A stretch of DNA of 64,000 nucleotides, from positions 79,657 through 143,656 of the forward strand of contig NZ_VCKY01000001.1 of NCBI RefSeq assembly GCF_005889735.1. Direction: 5' to 3'. Below, one piece after another: positions 17,523 to 28,320 of this stretch (position 1 is its first letter; every line of letters starts with the position of its first letter). The notes under the pieces were generated by a model, which was not told where the DNA came from, searched no databases, and was given only the letters and a program-made list of their open reading frames with translations. Source of the DNA: Nonomuraea turkmeniaca. GTDB lineage: Bacteria; Actinomycetota; Actinomycetes; Streptosporangiales; Streptosporangiaceae. Made by a program: the position numbers and the translations under genes.

Positions 17523-18112
17523 GAGCCGCCGGCTGGTGGCGCGCCGGTCATACCGGCCGCAGGCCAGCCCGGGTCACCCCACGGTGGCGGCTCGGCGAGG
17601 GCGCGCAGCGCCTCACGGGTGTTGCGGCCCGCCCCGGCCGAGACCTCCGCGCCGTCCTGATCGCGGGCGATCGCCACGACGAGTCCTTCCACGGGATCCC
17701 GGGAGAGCGTGATGGTGTGGCCACCGACCAGCAGCGCGTCGGCGGCCGGATGATCTGAGGGGGCGGCCCTGTCCAGCAGGACATGGGAACCGACGAGGCC
17801 GGCGACCGGGGTTCGATGGCGGCCGAGCAGCACGGGCTCTCCATACGGGTCGGCGACCTGGCGGACGAGGTCGCCGAGCTTGGACCGCGCCTCCGACAGC
17901 GGCACGAGGGGCAGGCCGCTCCACACTCCGCCCACCTTCGACAGCGGCACCAGTCCGGCCCACTCCCACCGCTCGCGGGTGATCATTACGGTCCTACCGT
18001 TCCTGGCCTCCTCCACGAGTGAGCCCCAGCGGGCGCGGGCGTTCTCGACGGAGAAGGGCACGCCGAGCAGCGCCACGAGTTCGTCGTACGACGGCCGCTC
18101 CGTGTTGATCAT
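17495..18112 (-). CDS. double Phd/YefM-like antitoxin-fold protein, no toxin beside it
   Basis: A 205-residue protein from ATG 18112. Two successive segments look like Phd/YefM antitoxin N-domains: FSVENARARWGSLVEEARNG then TVMITRERWEWAGLVPLS (about 23-62), and VPLSEARSKLGDLVRQV then EPVLLGRHRTPVAGLVGS (about 75-115). Each has the helix, strand and R-x-x-x-x-A/G-L-V ending of that fold. A third domain (about 135-190: HTITLSRDPVEGLVVAIARD) resembles an antitoxin-associated prediction domain (HicB-like strand order, uncertain). Antitoxins normally sit next to a toxin gene; none is found on either side. Confidence 0.55.
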   Translation of the reverse strand: MINTERPSYDELVALLGVPFSVENARARWGSLVEEARNGRTVMITRERWEWAGLVPLSKVGGVWSGLPLVPLSEARSKLGDLVRQVADPYGEPVLLGRHRTPVAGLVGSHVLLDRAAPSDHPAADALLVGGHTITLSRDPVEGLVVAIARDQDGAEVSAGAGRNTREALRALAEPPPWGDPGWPAAGMTGAPPAGGSYDPRRSAS

Positions 18113-18334
18113 CCGGAGATCGTAAGGCGCCTTACGGAATTTTCGCAAGCCACCTTGGAGATTCGCCAACATCGAGAGCACGATGTATCCAGCTCTCCGA
18201 TGAAACAGGCCGAAGTAGCCGAAGTGCCGGGGCGGACCCGGCCGGCGCTTGCGGCGTGACATCAGGTGATGCTTCCGTCTGGCGGGCATCAGCACCCGCG
18301 GTCACGCCGCCGCACCGAGTATCTTGCCGCGCTC

Positions 18335-19234
18335 CTAACCGCAGTGTTCGAAGGGGCTGGTGTATGTGCTGGTGCCGATCGAGCCGCCCCACTTGACGCA
18401 TTGTCCGGCCGCGTGGCGCTTCACAGGCCCCGCGTAGTAGCCGTAGCTGCCCGAGTCGGTCGTCCTGCTTTCCCCTTCCGGCTCCAGGAAGGCCGACATC
18501 GACGTCGACGTGCCGAGGTTCGTCGTCTTCAGCGTCACGACGCAGTTGTAGCCGTCACCCGAGTTGTAGAGCAGGTACGTACTGCCACCGATGAGGCCGG
18601 CCGAGTCGATGACCGAGTAACCGCTGCCGCAGACTTCCTCAGGGGTGTAGGGGTTGCCGCCGCACGCGTTCGTGCTCGTGATGGCCTTCTTCTGACCCAG
18701 GGACACGGTCACGCCGTCCACGGTCGGGCTGGTGTCCATCGCGCCGGTGGACGTCCGCTGTTCGTAGTGCAGGTGCGGCGCGTTGGAGCCGCCCGTCGAG
18801 CCGACAGTCCCGATCGTGGTGCCCTGGTTGACGCTCATCGAGCCACCGGCCGACCGCGCCATAGTGGCGAGGTGGGCATAGCGGGTTCTGGTGCCGTCAC
18901 TGTGACGGACCTCTATCCACTTGCCGTAGCTCGTGCTTCCCGCGTCGTAGAAGTACGCGGTGCCCGAAGCGGTGGCACGCACCGTTTCGCCGTTGATGTC
19001 ATCGCCCCCATAGTCCTGCCAGTCGAGAGCACCCGAAGGGCTGTGGCCGGGGGTCCAGTTGTTGGCGTAGAAGGTCTTCCCGCAGTTGAACGGGCTCTTG
19101 TGAGCCACGGCCAGGGTGCTGATGTCCTGCGCTGAGGCGGCCTGGGGGATCAGGGCCGCCGCGAGGGTGACCAACAGGGCAGTGATCGCGAATCTGAGGG
19201 TCTTCGGCCAGGTCGGCCTGCCGGTTTCGGGCAT
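18335..19234 (-). CDS. secreted M23-family (LytM-like) peptidase
   Basis: A 299-residue exported protein from ATG 19234, with GAGG five bases upstream. A signal peptide (LRFAITALLVTLAAALIPQA) ends with ASAQ near residue 35. The M23 core follows: GHSPSGALDWQDYGG (metal-ligand region, slightly unlike the classical H-x3-D), IEVRHSDGTRTRYAHLATM, and the H-x-H motif APHLHYEQ near residue 160. A C-terminal domain with three Cys pairs (NACGG, EEVCGSG, YNCVV, QCVKW, EHCG) is probably an extracellular binding module. It should cleave peptidoglycan peptides. The 222 bp between its end and the Phd-like gene hold nothing clear. Confidence 0.85.
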   Translation of the reverse strand: MPETGRPTWPKTLRFAITALLVTLAAALIPQAASAQDISTLAVAHKSPFNCGKTFYANNWTPGHSPSGALDWQDYGGDDINGETVRATASGTAYFYDAGSTSYGKWIEVRHSDGTRTRYAHLATMARSAGGSMSVNQGTTIGTVGSTGGSNAPHLHYEQRTSTGAMDTSPTVDGVTVSLGQKKAITSTNACGGNPYTPEEVCGSGYSVIDSAGLIGGSTYLLYNSGDGYNCVVTLKTTNLGTSTSMSAFLEPEGESRTTDSGSYGYYAGPVKRHAAGQCVKWGGSIGTSTYTSPFEHCG

Positions 19235-19488
19235 GCTCACCTCACTCTGGAAGGCGCGTATGGGGGGATACGGCTGGGCGCCCAATTCCTTGATGTCGAT
19301 GAGCCCGTGGCGACGGAACTACGTTGGCGGCATGGTGATCAACCTCGGTGAGAAGGGAAAAAGCCGCCGTCAGGGAACATGTCGACATCTCGCCCGCCCA
19401 TGGGGAAAGGACGGGTCGATCATGAAGATATCCCTGAAAGTTCTTTTCATCAATCTCTGCGGTATGAAATTTTGCGGCTATGCGGCGC

Positions 19489-19525
19489 ACGTCCAGGTCG
19501 GCCCGGCGCGGGCCGACCTGGACGT
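19489..19525 (-). terminator. strong hairpin terminator after katG
   Basis: ACGTCCAGGTCGGCCCG (19489-19505) and its perfect complement at 19509-19525 form a 17-bp stem with a GCG loop. It begins a few bases past the katG stop (19531). There is no T-run, as is common for actinobacterial terminators. The rest of 19235-19488 is the promoter region of the M23 gene and shows no other gene. Confidence 0.85.
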
Positions 19526-19530
19526 CGTGA

Positions 19531-22225
<2,695 letters not shown>

Positions 22226-22240
22226 GACGCCAACCCTACC

Positions 22241-22271
22241 TTCATAAACACGAAAGATACAAGATAACGAA
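22241..22271 (-). promoter_or_regulatory. probable FurA operator/promoter of furA-katG
   Basis: An AT-rich patch in GC-rich DNA just upstream of furA. The outer arms TTCATAA (22241-22247) and TAACGAA (22265-22271) are near-inverted copies, giving a Fur-box-like symmetry. Position between the furA start and its upstream DNA fits autoregulation. The sequence was not compared with a known box. Confidence 0.5.
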
Positions 22272-22493
22272 TCGTCCCAGTTTAGTTCCGCCTCAGGCTC
22301 CGGCGTCCCGTCCTGATGGCCCTGGCCAGAGCAGTACGGGCGGAGCGTGCGGCCGGCCTATGGCGGCACCACCGATTCGACGACAGCGCGTACCCAGTCG
22401 TTGACGGAATCAATACGGTCTGGTCTTTACTCTGATTTGGGACAGTCTGTATGGTGCCGTTGTCAAGATCTACCGCCTTCATGAGGTTGAAGC

Positions 22494-22892
22494 ATGAACT
22501 GCAAGAAGCTCACGTCCGTTCTGCTCGGTTCCGCCGCTGCGGCGGCCATGCTGCTGACCCCGGCAACGGCCGCCTCCGCACAGGCAGGCGCACAGACCAG
22601 CGCGACAACCGCCGCGACGGTCGAGCGTGACAGCGTCAGATGCTCCAAGCCCAGCAGCAAGTGGGCCAACTACTCCTGGGGCGAAGGCAACACGAGCGTG
22701 ACGATCTACTTCAACAATCACTGCAGCCACAAGGTCAGCGTGAAGATCACGTTCGTCCGGAAGGGGTCGGTCGGCGACAAGGCCGCCAAGTACCGCTGCA
22801 TGACGGTCAACGCCAACACCAAGGGCAAGAAGAAGTTCTACGCCGCCGTCTACAAGCCGTATGCCGTGACCCGGGTCGCCCGCTGCAGCTGA
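22494..22892 (+). CDS. small secreted cysteine-containing protein
   Basis: A 132-residue protein with GAGG seven bases before ATG 22494. The signal peptide (LTSVLLGSAAAAAMLLTPAT) ends with ASAQA near residue 30. The mature part of about 100 residues is basic and has four cysteines (RCSKP, NHCSHK, YRCMTV, ARCS), enough for two disulfides. The fold looks beta-rich (VTIYFNNHC, VSVKITFVRKG). I recognise no family. A strong terminator follows directly. Confidence 0.75.
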   Translation: MNCKKLTSVLLGSAAAAAMLLTPATAASAQAGAQTSATTAATVERDSVRCSKPSSKWANYSWGEGNTSVTIYFNNHCSHKVSVKITFVRKGSVGDKAAKYRCMTVNANTKGKKKFYAAVYKPYAVTRVARCS

Positions 22893-22928
22893 GCCGGCCG
22901 CCCGCGTCCCGATTTCCTGGGCTCCAAG

Positions 22929-22968
22929 CCGAACACCCCGCCACCAGGTCTTGTGGCGGGGTGTTCGG
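22929..22968 (+). terminator. strong hairpin terminator of the small secreted protein gene
   Basis: Arms at 22929-22944 and 22953-22968 are perfectly complementary over 16 bp (core GAACACCCCGCCAC / GTGGCGGGGTGTTC) around an 8-base loop, 37 bp past the stop codon. Confidence 0.9.
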
Positions 22969-23030
22969 GTCGTCAAGGTCCCGTCGGAGCCGCGCTTCGG
23001 CCATTCCCGCCGCCGCAGGCTCAACGCCGG

Positions 23031-23507
23031 TCAATTCTCCAGCTCCCACAGGCGCCGCCAGCGGACCTCGTCGTAGGTCCCCAGGAGGACCGTGTCGATC
23101 AACAACTCCAGCAGCAGGCGGTCTGAACGGGCGTACTTACGCTTGCGCCACCGGCCGCGTGACTCGGCCGCCGCCCTGATGACCTGCCATCCCTGGTCAC
23201 ACGGCTGGAAGTCCGCTTGGAACAGCTGGTCGCCCGTCCAGCTCCGGTGCAGGTACAAGCGATCGTGCTCGACGAAAGCGACCCACTTGTCGTCCATATC
23301 TGCCGGGACGTGGCCGCGCCGGATGATCTGCCACTCGCGCTCACTCCACACTCGGTCAGGCGGCGGCAGAGCGCGGGGTTCGCGCAGCGGCTGTAAATCT
23401 CCCCAGTAAACCCTGGTCCCCATATCCTCATCGGGGGGCGGACCGGGCGAGCCGATCATGGCGTGGCGCCACACGGCGAACTGCGCATCGGAGGACGGCT
23501 TGTCCAC
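23031..23507 (-). CDS. conserved protein of unknown function
   Basis: A 158-residue soluble protein without a signal peptide. The middle (HVPADMDDKWVAFVEHDRLY then LHRSWTGDQLFQADF) is rich in aromatic and charged residues and resembles a family of uncharacterised bacterial proteins with an M-x-x-KW and HRSWTG pattern. The C-terminus is basic and helical (RGRWRKRKYARSDRLLLELL). No catalytic motif is evident. The role is unknown. Confidence 0.65.
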   Translation of the reverse strand: MDKPSSDAQFAVWRHAMIGSPGPPPDEDMGTRVYWGDLQPLREPRALPPPDRVWSEREWQIIRRGHVPADMDDKWVAFVEHDRLYLHRSWTGDQLFQADFQPCDQGWQVIRAAAESRGRWRKRKYARSDRLLLELLIDTVLLGTYDEVRWRRLWELEN

Positions 23508-23645
23508 GCCTCAAGGGTGGCACGTTTCTCGGATGCCGCCAGGCCCGTGCATTATCGTGGAGCTGAGTCCGGCACACTCTTCCTGTGCCGGACTCAGCCC
23601 ACGATCGCCGGCCTGACGGATCGTCACCCCACGGACCGACGGGTC

Positions 23646-24515
23646 CTAACTCTTGCTCCAGATCGCCGCGAAGACACCACCCTCGGTGTCCAGGATCGTC
23701 GGCTTGTATCCCAGCGCCTTCATCTGGGTGGCCTTGAGCGTGTAGGTCAGGCGGGACAGGTTCAGGTACTCCTTCAGCCCGGTCGCGCTGCCCTTGCTCC
23801 ACACGGTGGTGTAGAGCTTGCCGGGCTCGACGGCCATGAGGACGGGGCGCAGGCCCTGCTTCGCCTTCGCCAGGAGCTCCTGCCCACGCTGCTCCACGGT
23901 CTGGCCCAGGGTCACCTGGACGGTGCCCGTGGCGGCGCCGGCGACCCAGACGGCTGCGTACAGCGGCCTCTCGACCGTGCCGTACACGTCCAGCGAGGCG
24001 ACGCTGTAGCCGGCGGCGGCGAACTCGGCGTTGACCTTCGCGAAGGTCTCCTTCGTCAGGCCCAGCTGGGACTTGACCTGCTCGGTGGTCTTCTCGAAGA
24101 CCGCCCCGAACACGGCGTTCGCGCCCGTGCCGGTACCAGTGATCATGGCGGGCTGGAAGCCGGCCTTCAGCTGGTCGCTGATGGTCTTCTGCAGGTTGGT
24201 GGTGGAAAGACCCTGCAGGACGTTCACCTTGCGGGTGGTGTCCTTGATCCACACGGACGTGTACTGCGGGTTCGCCGCGTTCGACACGCTCAACGCCGAG
24301 GGAACGTAGCCCTTGCTCAGCAGCCCCTTGACGCGCTGCAGCAGCTGGGACCCGCTGAGTGCGTCGAGGGTCAGCCAGTCCAGCGGAAGGTTCTGCGCCG
24401 TCTGGGTGGTGGCCTTGGCGGGCGCGGCGGCCGCCGGAGAGGCGATGGCCAGCAGGGGAGCGGTGGCCGCGGCCAGCACCGTAGTGAGGGCGACCATCCT
24501 CTGTGTGCGCCTCAT
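23646..24515 (-). CDS. secreted protein made of tandem BTRD-type repeats
   Basis: About 289 residues from ATG 24515, with AGGAGG three bases upstream. A signal peptide (MVALTTVLAAATAPLLAIAS) ends in AAAAPAK. The mature protein contains five copies of a roughly 45-residue unit: a helix with GY/GF/GL then P, a strand, and an ending Y-x-x-x-V/I-W, as in GYVPSALSV then YTSVWIKD, GYSVASLDV then YAAVWVAG, and GYKPTILDT then FAAIWSKS. This is the pattern of the bacterial tandem repeat domain 1 (BTRD1) seen in polyglycine-hydrolase-like proteins. It may be a structural or host-facing protein; function unknown. Confidence 0.7.
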   Translation of the reverse strand: MRRTQRMVALTTVLAAATAPLLAIASPAAAAPAKATTQTAQNLPLDWLTLDALSGSQLLQRVKGLLSKGYVPSALSVSNAANPQYTSVWIKDTTRKVNVLQGLSTTNLQKTISDQLKAGFQPAMITGTGTGANAVFGAVFEKTTEQVKSQLGLTKETFAKVNAEFAAAGYSVASLDVYGTVERPLYAAVWVAGAATGTVQVTLGQTVEQRGQELLAKAKQGLRPVLMAVEPGKLYTTVWSKGSATGLKEYLNLSRLTYTLKATQMKALGYKPTILDTEGGVFAAIWSKS

Positions 24516-24837
24516 GATCCTCCTAGAAGGTATAGGTTGTCCCAATTTTTGGACAAGAAGGGACCATAACAGAGAATGAGGGCGAGTTGACCAATAGTCA
24601 CCATGATCGCAACATTCCCGTGTCAGAAAACCTCAGGTATCAGGGCAAGATGGACACCCACCCGACAGATGTTCTTGTTTTGCCAGCTCACCGAGGTTGG
24701 TAGCCGTCCGTAGCGACTTGGCGAAAGGGATCGCTCCACTGTTACTCGCCGTCAATCCTCAGGTCGCCCGAGGCGATTAGGGTCTTTTCCCCCGTGATGG
24801 CCAGTGGAGGATTGTCAGGACCACCAGTTGAGTCGGC

Positions 24838-25479
24838 TCAGCCGTCGGCCGCCGGCTTGAGCAGGCCCACCTCGTACGCCGCCGCCACCGCGGCCGCCCG
24901 GTCCTTGACCTCGAGCTTGGCGAAGACATGCAGCAGATGCGTCTTCACGGTCGCCTCGGTGATGAACAGCCGGCCGGCGATCTCACGGTTGGTCGCCCCC
25001 CGGGCGATGAGCCTGAGCACCTCGAGCTCCCGCGGGCTGAGCGTGCGCTGTTCCGGCTCCCGTGCCTTCTGCCGCAGGACGCCGGCCACGGCAGGGGACA
25101 GGACGGTCTCGCCGCGCGCCGCCGCATGCACGGCGCGACAGAGTTCGGCCCGGGGCGTGTCCTTGAGGAGATAGCCGGTGGCGCCCTGCTCGATCGCGGG
25201 CAGCACGTCGGCGTCGTTGTCGAACGTCGTCAGCACCAGGACATGGATGCCGGGAGTCTGCTCGCGGAGGCGGCGGATGACCTCCGCGCCGGTCATCTTC
25301 GGCATGCGGAGGTCCAGGAGCACGACGTCGGGGTTGGTGCGGAGGGCCACCGCGAGGGCCTCGGGACCGTCGGCCGCCTCGCCGACGACCTCGAAGGCCT
25401 CGTCGGCGTCGAAGATGCCGCGCAGGCCGTCGCGGACGATCGGGTGGTCGTCCACGATGATCAGACGAATCGGCGGCAT
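24838..25479 (-). CDS. NarL/FixJ-family response regulator
   Basis: About 213 residues from ATG 25479; GTG 25485, overlapping the kinase stop by 4 bp, is equally possible. The receiver has LIIVDDHPIVRDGL, phospho-Asp in DVVLLDLRMPKM, Thr in VLVLTTFDND and Lys in YLLKDTPRA. The LuxR helix-turn-helix is LSPRELEVLRLIARGATNRE followed by LFITEATVKTHL. It is the last gene of a four-gene minus-strand operon with an ABC-2 exporter and its kinase. The 322 bp on either side (24516-24837 toward the repeat-protein gene) hold no other gene. Confidence 0.93.
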   Translation of the reverse strand: MPPIRLIIVDDHPIVRDGLRGIFDADEAFEVVGEAADGPEALAVALRTNPDVVLLDLRMPKMTGAEVIRRLREQTPGIHVLVLTTFDNDADVLPAIEQGATGYLLKDTPRAELCRAVHAAARGETVLSPAVAGVLRQKAREPEQRTLSPRELEVLRLIARGATNREIAGRLFITEATVKTHLLHVFAKLEVKDRAAAVAAAYEVGLLKPAADG

Positions 25480-25481
25480 GG

Positions 25482-26681
25482 TCACGATCCCAGGTTCGGG
25501 CCGGCGGGGATGGCCGGGACAGTAGTGCAGATCCCCGTCCCCAGACCAGGAGCGGTCTCGATCACGAAATTTCCGGCTAAACGGGTGACTCTCTGACGCA
25601 TCGCCGTGAGGCCGAACCCTCCCCCATCCGTCGCGTCCGCATCGAACCCACGCCCGTCGTCCCGTACGTCCAGCGCCACCACATCGTCCATGTACGACAA
25701 AGTGACCCGCACCCGATCGGCCGAAGCATGCTTGGCGACGTTGTGCAGCGCCTCCTGCGCCACCCGGAGGAGGGAGGTCTCGACTTCCGCGTGCAAGGGG
25801 CGGGGATCGCCGGTGACCCCCACGGACACGGCCACGCCCGTGCTCCGCGACCACTTCTCCGCGAAGTCACGCAGCACGGTCCCCAGCTCGGCTTCGTGTT
25901 CCAGCGGCCCCGGCCGCAGCGCCTGAACGGAGCGGCGGGCTTCGGTCAGGCTCTCCCTGGCCACGGTCCGCACCGTGTCCAGGCGCGACCGGGCCGCCGG
26001 CGCGTCCTCCCCGACCGCGGCCTCAGCGGCCTCCACCTGGGTGAGGATGGCGGTCAGCCCCTGGGCGATGGTGTCGTGGATCTCTCTGGCCATGCGCTGC
26101 CGTTCCTCCAGCACGCCGGCCTCGCGGGCGCTGCTCAAGAGCTGCGCGTGCAGGCTCGCGTTGTCCTCGGCGAGCGCCGCCAGCTTGGCGCTCTTGTCCT
26201 TCAGCTCCGCGATCACCGCCTTGTGCTGGTCGTTCTGCTCGGCGATCGTCCTGATGATCAGGCCGGTGGCGGAGGCGATCAGCACGCCGACGACGAACGA
26301 GGAGAGCAGCTCGGCCGGGGGGCGGCCGGGCTCGAGGCGGGCGGCGACCAGCACGCCGACCGTGGCGGCCACCCCTCCGTACGCCCACCACCCGGGCAGC
26401 AGGGCGAAGCACTGGACGAACACCCCCACGCCGGTCACCGTGAACACCGTGTCGATCCTGACCAGGACGGCGACCACGGCCAGCAGCACGACGAAGTAGG
26501 CGATCAGCGGCAACGGGCGCGCGGCCCACTTGGTCACGATCAACCAGTGCCAGGCGGCCGCGAACACCGTGAGAGCCAGCACCTCCCACCGCCACTCCCG
26601 CAGCAGGGCGAAGACCGCGGGGAAGAGGATGAACAGGTACGGCAGCGCCGGCTGCACACGATCCCAGCGCGTGACCTCCAC
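25482..26681 (-). CDS. sensor histidine kinase, NarL partner type
   Basis: About 399 residues from GTG 26681. Residues 10-150 contain five or six hydrophobic helices (LPYLFILFPAVFALL, PLIAYFVVLLAVVAVLV), then a helical coiled segment with many Lys/Glu (VIAELKDKSAKLAALAED). The HisKA_3 motif is QRMAREIHDTIAQGL (phospho-His near residue 213), and the ATPase domain has LDVRDDGRGFD and GFGLTAMRQRV. It lies 15 bp after the permease stop. Its signal is unknown. Confidence 0.9.
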   Translation of the reverse strand: MEVTRWDRVQPALPYLFILFPAVFALLREWRWEVLALTVFAAAWHWLIVTKWAARPLPLIAYFVVLLAVVAVLVRIDTVFTVTGVGVFVQCFALLPGWWAYGGVAATVGVLVAARLEPGRPPAELLSSFVVGVLIASATGLIIRTIAEQNDQHKAVIAELKDKSAKLAALAEDNASLHAQLLSSAREAGVLEERQRMAREIHDTIAQGLTAILTQVEAAEAAVGEDAPAARSRLDTVRTVARESLTEARRSVQALRPGPLEHEAELGTVLRDFAEKWSRSTGVAVSVGVTGDPRPLHAEVETSLLRVAQEALHNVAKHASADRVRVTLSYMDDVVALDVRDDGRGFDADATDGGGFGLTAMRQRVTRLAGNFVIETAPGLGTGICTTVPAIPAGPNLGS

Positions 26682-26695
26682 GCCGGCGCCAGGCC

Positions 26696-27421
26696 CTACC
26701 ACCGGAACGCCCTCAGGGCGACAGAACCCGCGACGATCGAGATCGCGACCATGATGCCCAGCGTAATCGGCGACGCCACGCCGCCGGCCCAACCGTCACG
26801 GATCGCCTGGACCGCAGGGGCCATGGGCAAGAGGTCGCCGACGGCCCGCATGGAGCCGGACATGCTCTCGCGCGGAATCACGGCGCCCGACAGGAAGACC
26901 ATCGGGAAGAAGAGGCTCAACCCGATCACGGTCGCGGCCCGCCCGGTGGGGGCGACGGCGCCGAGGAGGAGACCGATGGCGCCGAGACTGAGCGCGCTCA
27001 GCAACCACGCCACCAGCACCCCCAGGAGGTGGCCGGGCGCGTTCAGCCCGTACGCGACCGCGCCGATGGCGATGATCAGCGCCGATCCCAGCACGGCCAG
27101 CAGCATGTGCGCGGCCCACTGTGCCCCGAACAACATCGTCGGCGAGGCAGGAGTGACGCGGAGCCGCTTCAGCACCCGCCGCTCCCTGTAGTGCGCCAGC
27201 GTGGCGGGCAGGACGACCAGCGCGGCCAGGCCGACGACGAAGATGATCAGCATCGGCACCGTCGCGTCGATCAGCGGCGTGCCGCCGGGCAGCGGCTTGT
27301 CGCCGCCGCGCAACTTGACCCAGAGCATGATCACGGGGAAGACGAGCGCGAAGAACGCCGACATCGGATCCCGGACGATGAGCTTCAGCTCGACGGTGAC
27401 CACCTGCGTGATGCCTTTCAT
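26696..27421 (-). CDS. ABC-2 type transporter, permease
   Basis: A 241-residue membrane protein with six hydrophobic segments. VELKLIVRDPMSAFFALVFP is the standard N-terminus of drug-export ABC-2 permeases. YRERRVLKRLRVTPASP is the family's cytoplasmic loop, and the last helices include FFPMVFLSGAVIPRESM, another hallmark. Its start codon overlaps the ATPase stop by 4 bp (ATGA). It pairs with the ATPase upstream. Confidence 0.92.
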   Translation of the reverse strand: MKGITQVVTVELKLIVRDPMSAFFALVFPVIMLWVKLRGGDKPLPGGTPLIDATVPMLIIFVVGLAALVVLPATLAHYRERRVLKRLRVTPASPTMLFGAQWAAHMLLAVLGSALIIAIGAVAYGLNAPGHLLGVLVAWLLSALSLGAIGLLLGAVAPTGRAATVIGLSLFFPMVFLSGAVIPRESMSGSMRAVGDLLPMAPAVQAIRDGWAGGVASPITLGIMVAISIVAGSVALRAFRW

Positions 27422-28140
27422 ACCGCTTCCGTCCTTTCGGTCAGGGTGAAGTAGGCGTTCTCCAGCGAGTCGGATCCCGCCTTCGCGATCAGCTCCCGAG
27501 GCGTGCCTTCGGCGATGACGTGGCCGTGGTCGATGACGGCGAGGCGGTCGCACAGCGCCTCGGCCTCGTCCATGAAGTGGGTGACCAGCACGACCGTGAC
27601 CCCGCGCTCGCGCATGGCGCGGATCAGACCCCACGTCGTACGACGGGCGGCCGGGTCGAGGCCGGTGGTGAGCTCGTCGAGCATGACCAGCTCCGGGTTG
27701 CCGACCAGGGCCAGCGCGATGAACAGCCGCTGTTTCCAGCCGCCGGACAGGTTCGCGAACCGCACGCCCTTCCGGTCCGCCAGCCCCCATTCGTCCATGA
27801 CCGCCCGCCAGTCGGCGGGCTTGTCGTAGAACGAGGCGTACATCCGCAACGCCTCGCCGACCTTCAGCGCGTCCGGCAGGGCCGCCTCCTGCAGCTGGGC
27901 GCCGATGCGCTGGAGCAGCACCCGCCGGTCGGTACGCGGATCCAGGCCGAGCACGCGCAGCGTGCCGCCGTCCGCCTGCCGCAGCCCCGACACGCACTCG
28001 ACGAGCGTGGTCTTCCCCGCGCCGTTGGGCCCGGCGATGCCGAAGATCTCGCCGCGCTCCACCCGCAGGGTGACGCCGTCCAGCGCCGTGCTCGACTTGT
28101 AGCTCTTGCGCAGTTCGTTGATCTCGATGATCGCTGTCAT
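27418..28140 (-). CDS. ABC-2 type transporter, ATP-binding protein
   Basis: A 240-residue ATPase from ATG 28140. Walker A is GPNGAGKTTL, the signature is LSGGWKQRLFIALALVG, Walker B is LVMLDELTTGLDPAAR, and the switch is VTHFMDEAEAL. Walker B carries Leu (DEL) where Pro (DEP) is common, and the signature has Gly-Gly-Trp. First gene of the exporter/two-component operon. Its promoter must lie in the 180 bp shared with the divergent MFS gene (28141-28320). Confidence 0.93.
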   Translation of the reverse strand: MTAIIEINELRKSYKSSTALDGVTLRVERGEIFGIAGPNGAGKTTLVECVSGLRQADGGTLRVLGLDPRTDRRVLLQRIGAQLQEAALPDALKVGEALRMYASFYDKPADWRAVMDEWGLADRKGVRFANLSGGWKQRLFIALALVGNPELVMLDELTTGLDPAARRTTWGLIRAMRERGVTVVLVTHFMDEAEALCDRLAVIDHGHVIAEGTPRELIAKAGSDSLENAYFTLTERTEAV

Positions 28141-28320
28141 GATCCGAGATTCCCGTGTGCACGCGGCCGGCGATATCCACCGATCGGTTGATGGGGGTGG
28201 GCGCGCGCCGCGTCCGTAGCGGATCGGGAGGGGATCGTAACCCGCCGGCTCCAGGGTGAGGTCAACCGTTCGGGGCCCGCCGGTGTTCACCCATCGCCCC
28301 GCCGTTTCCCCTGGAGTCCC

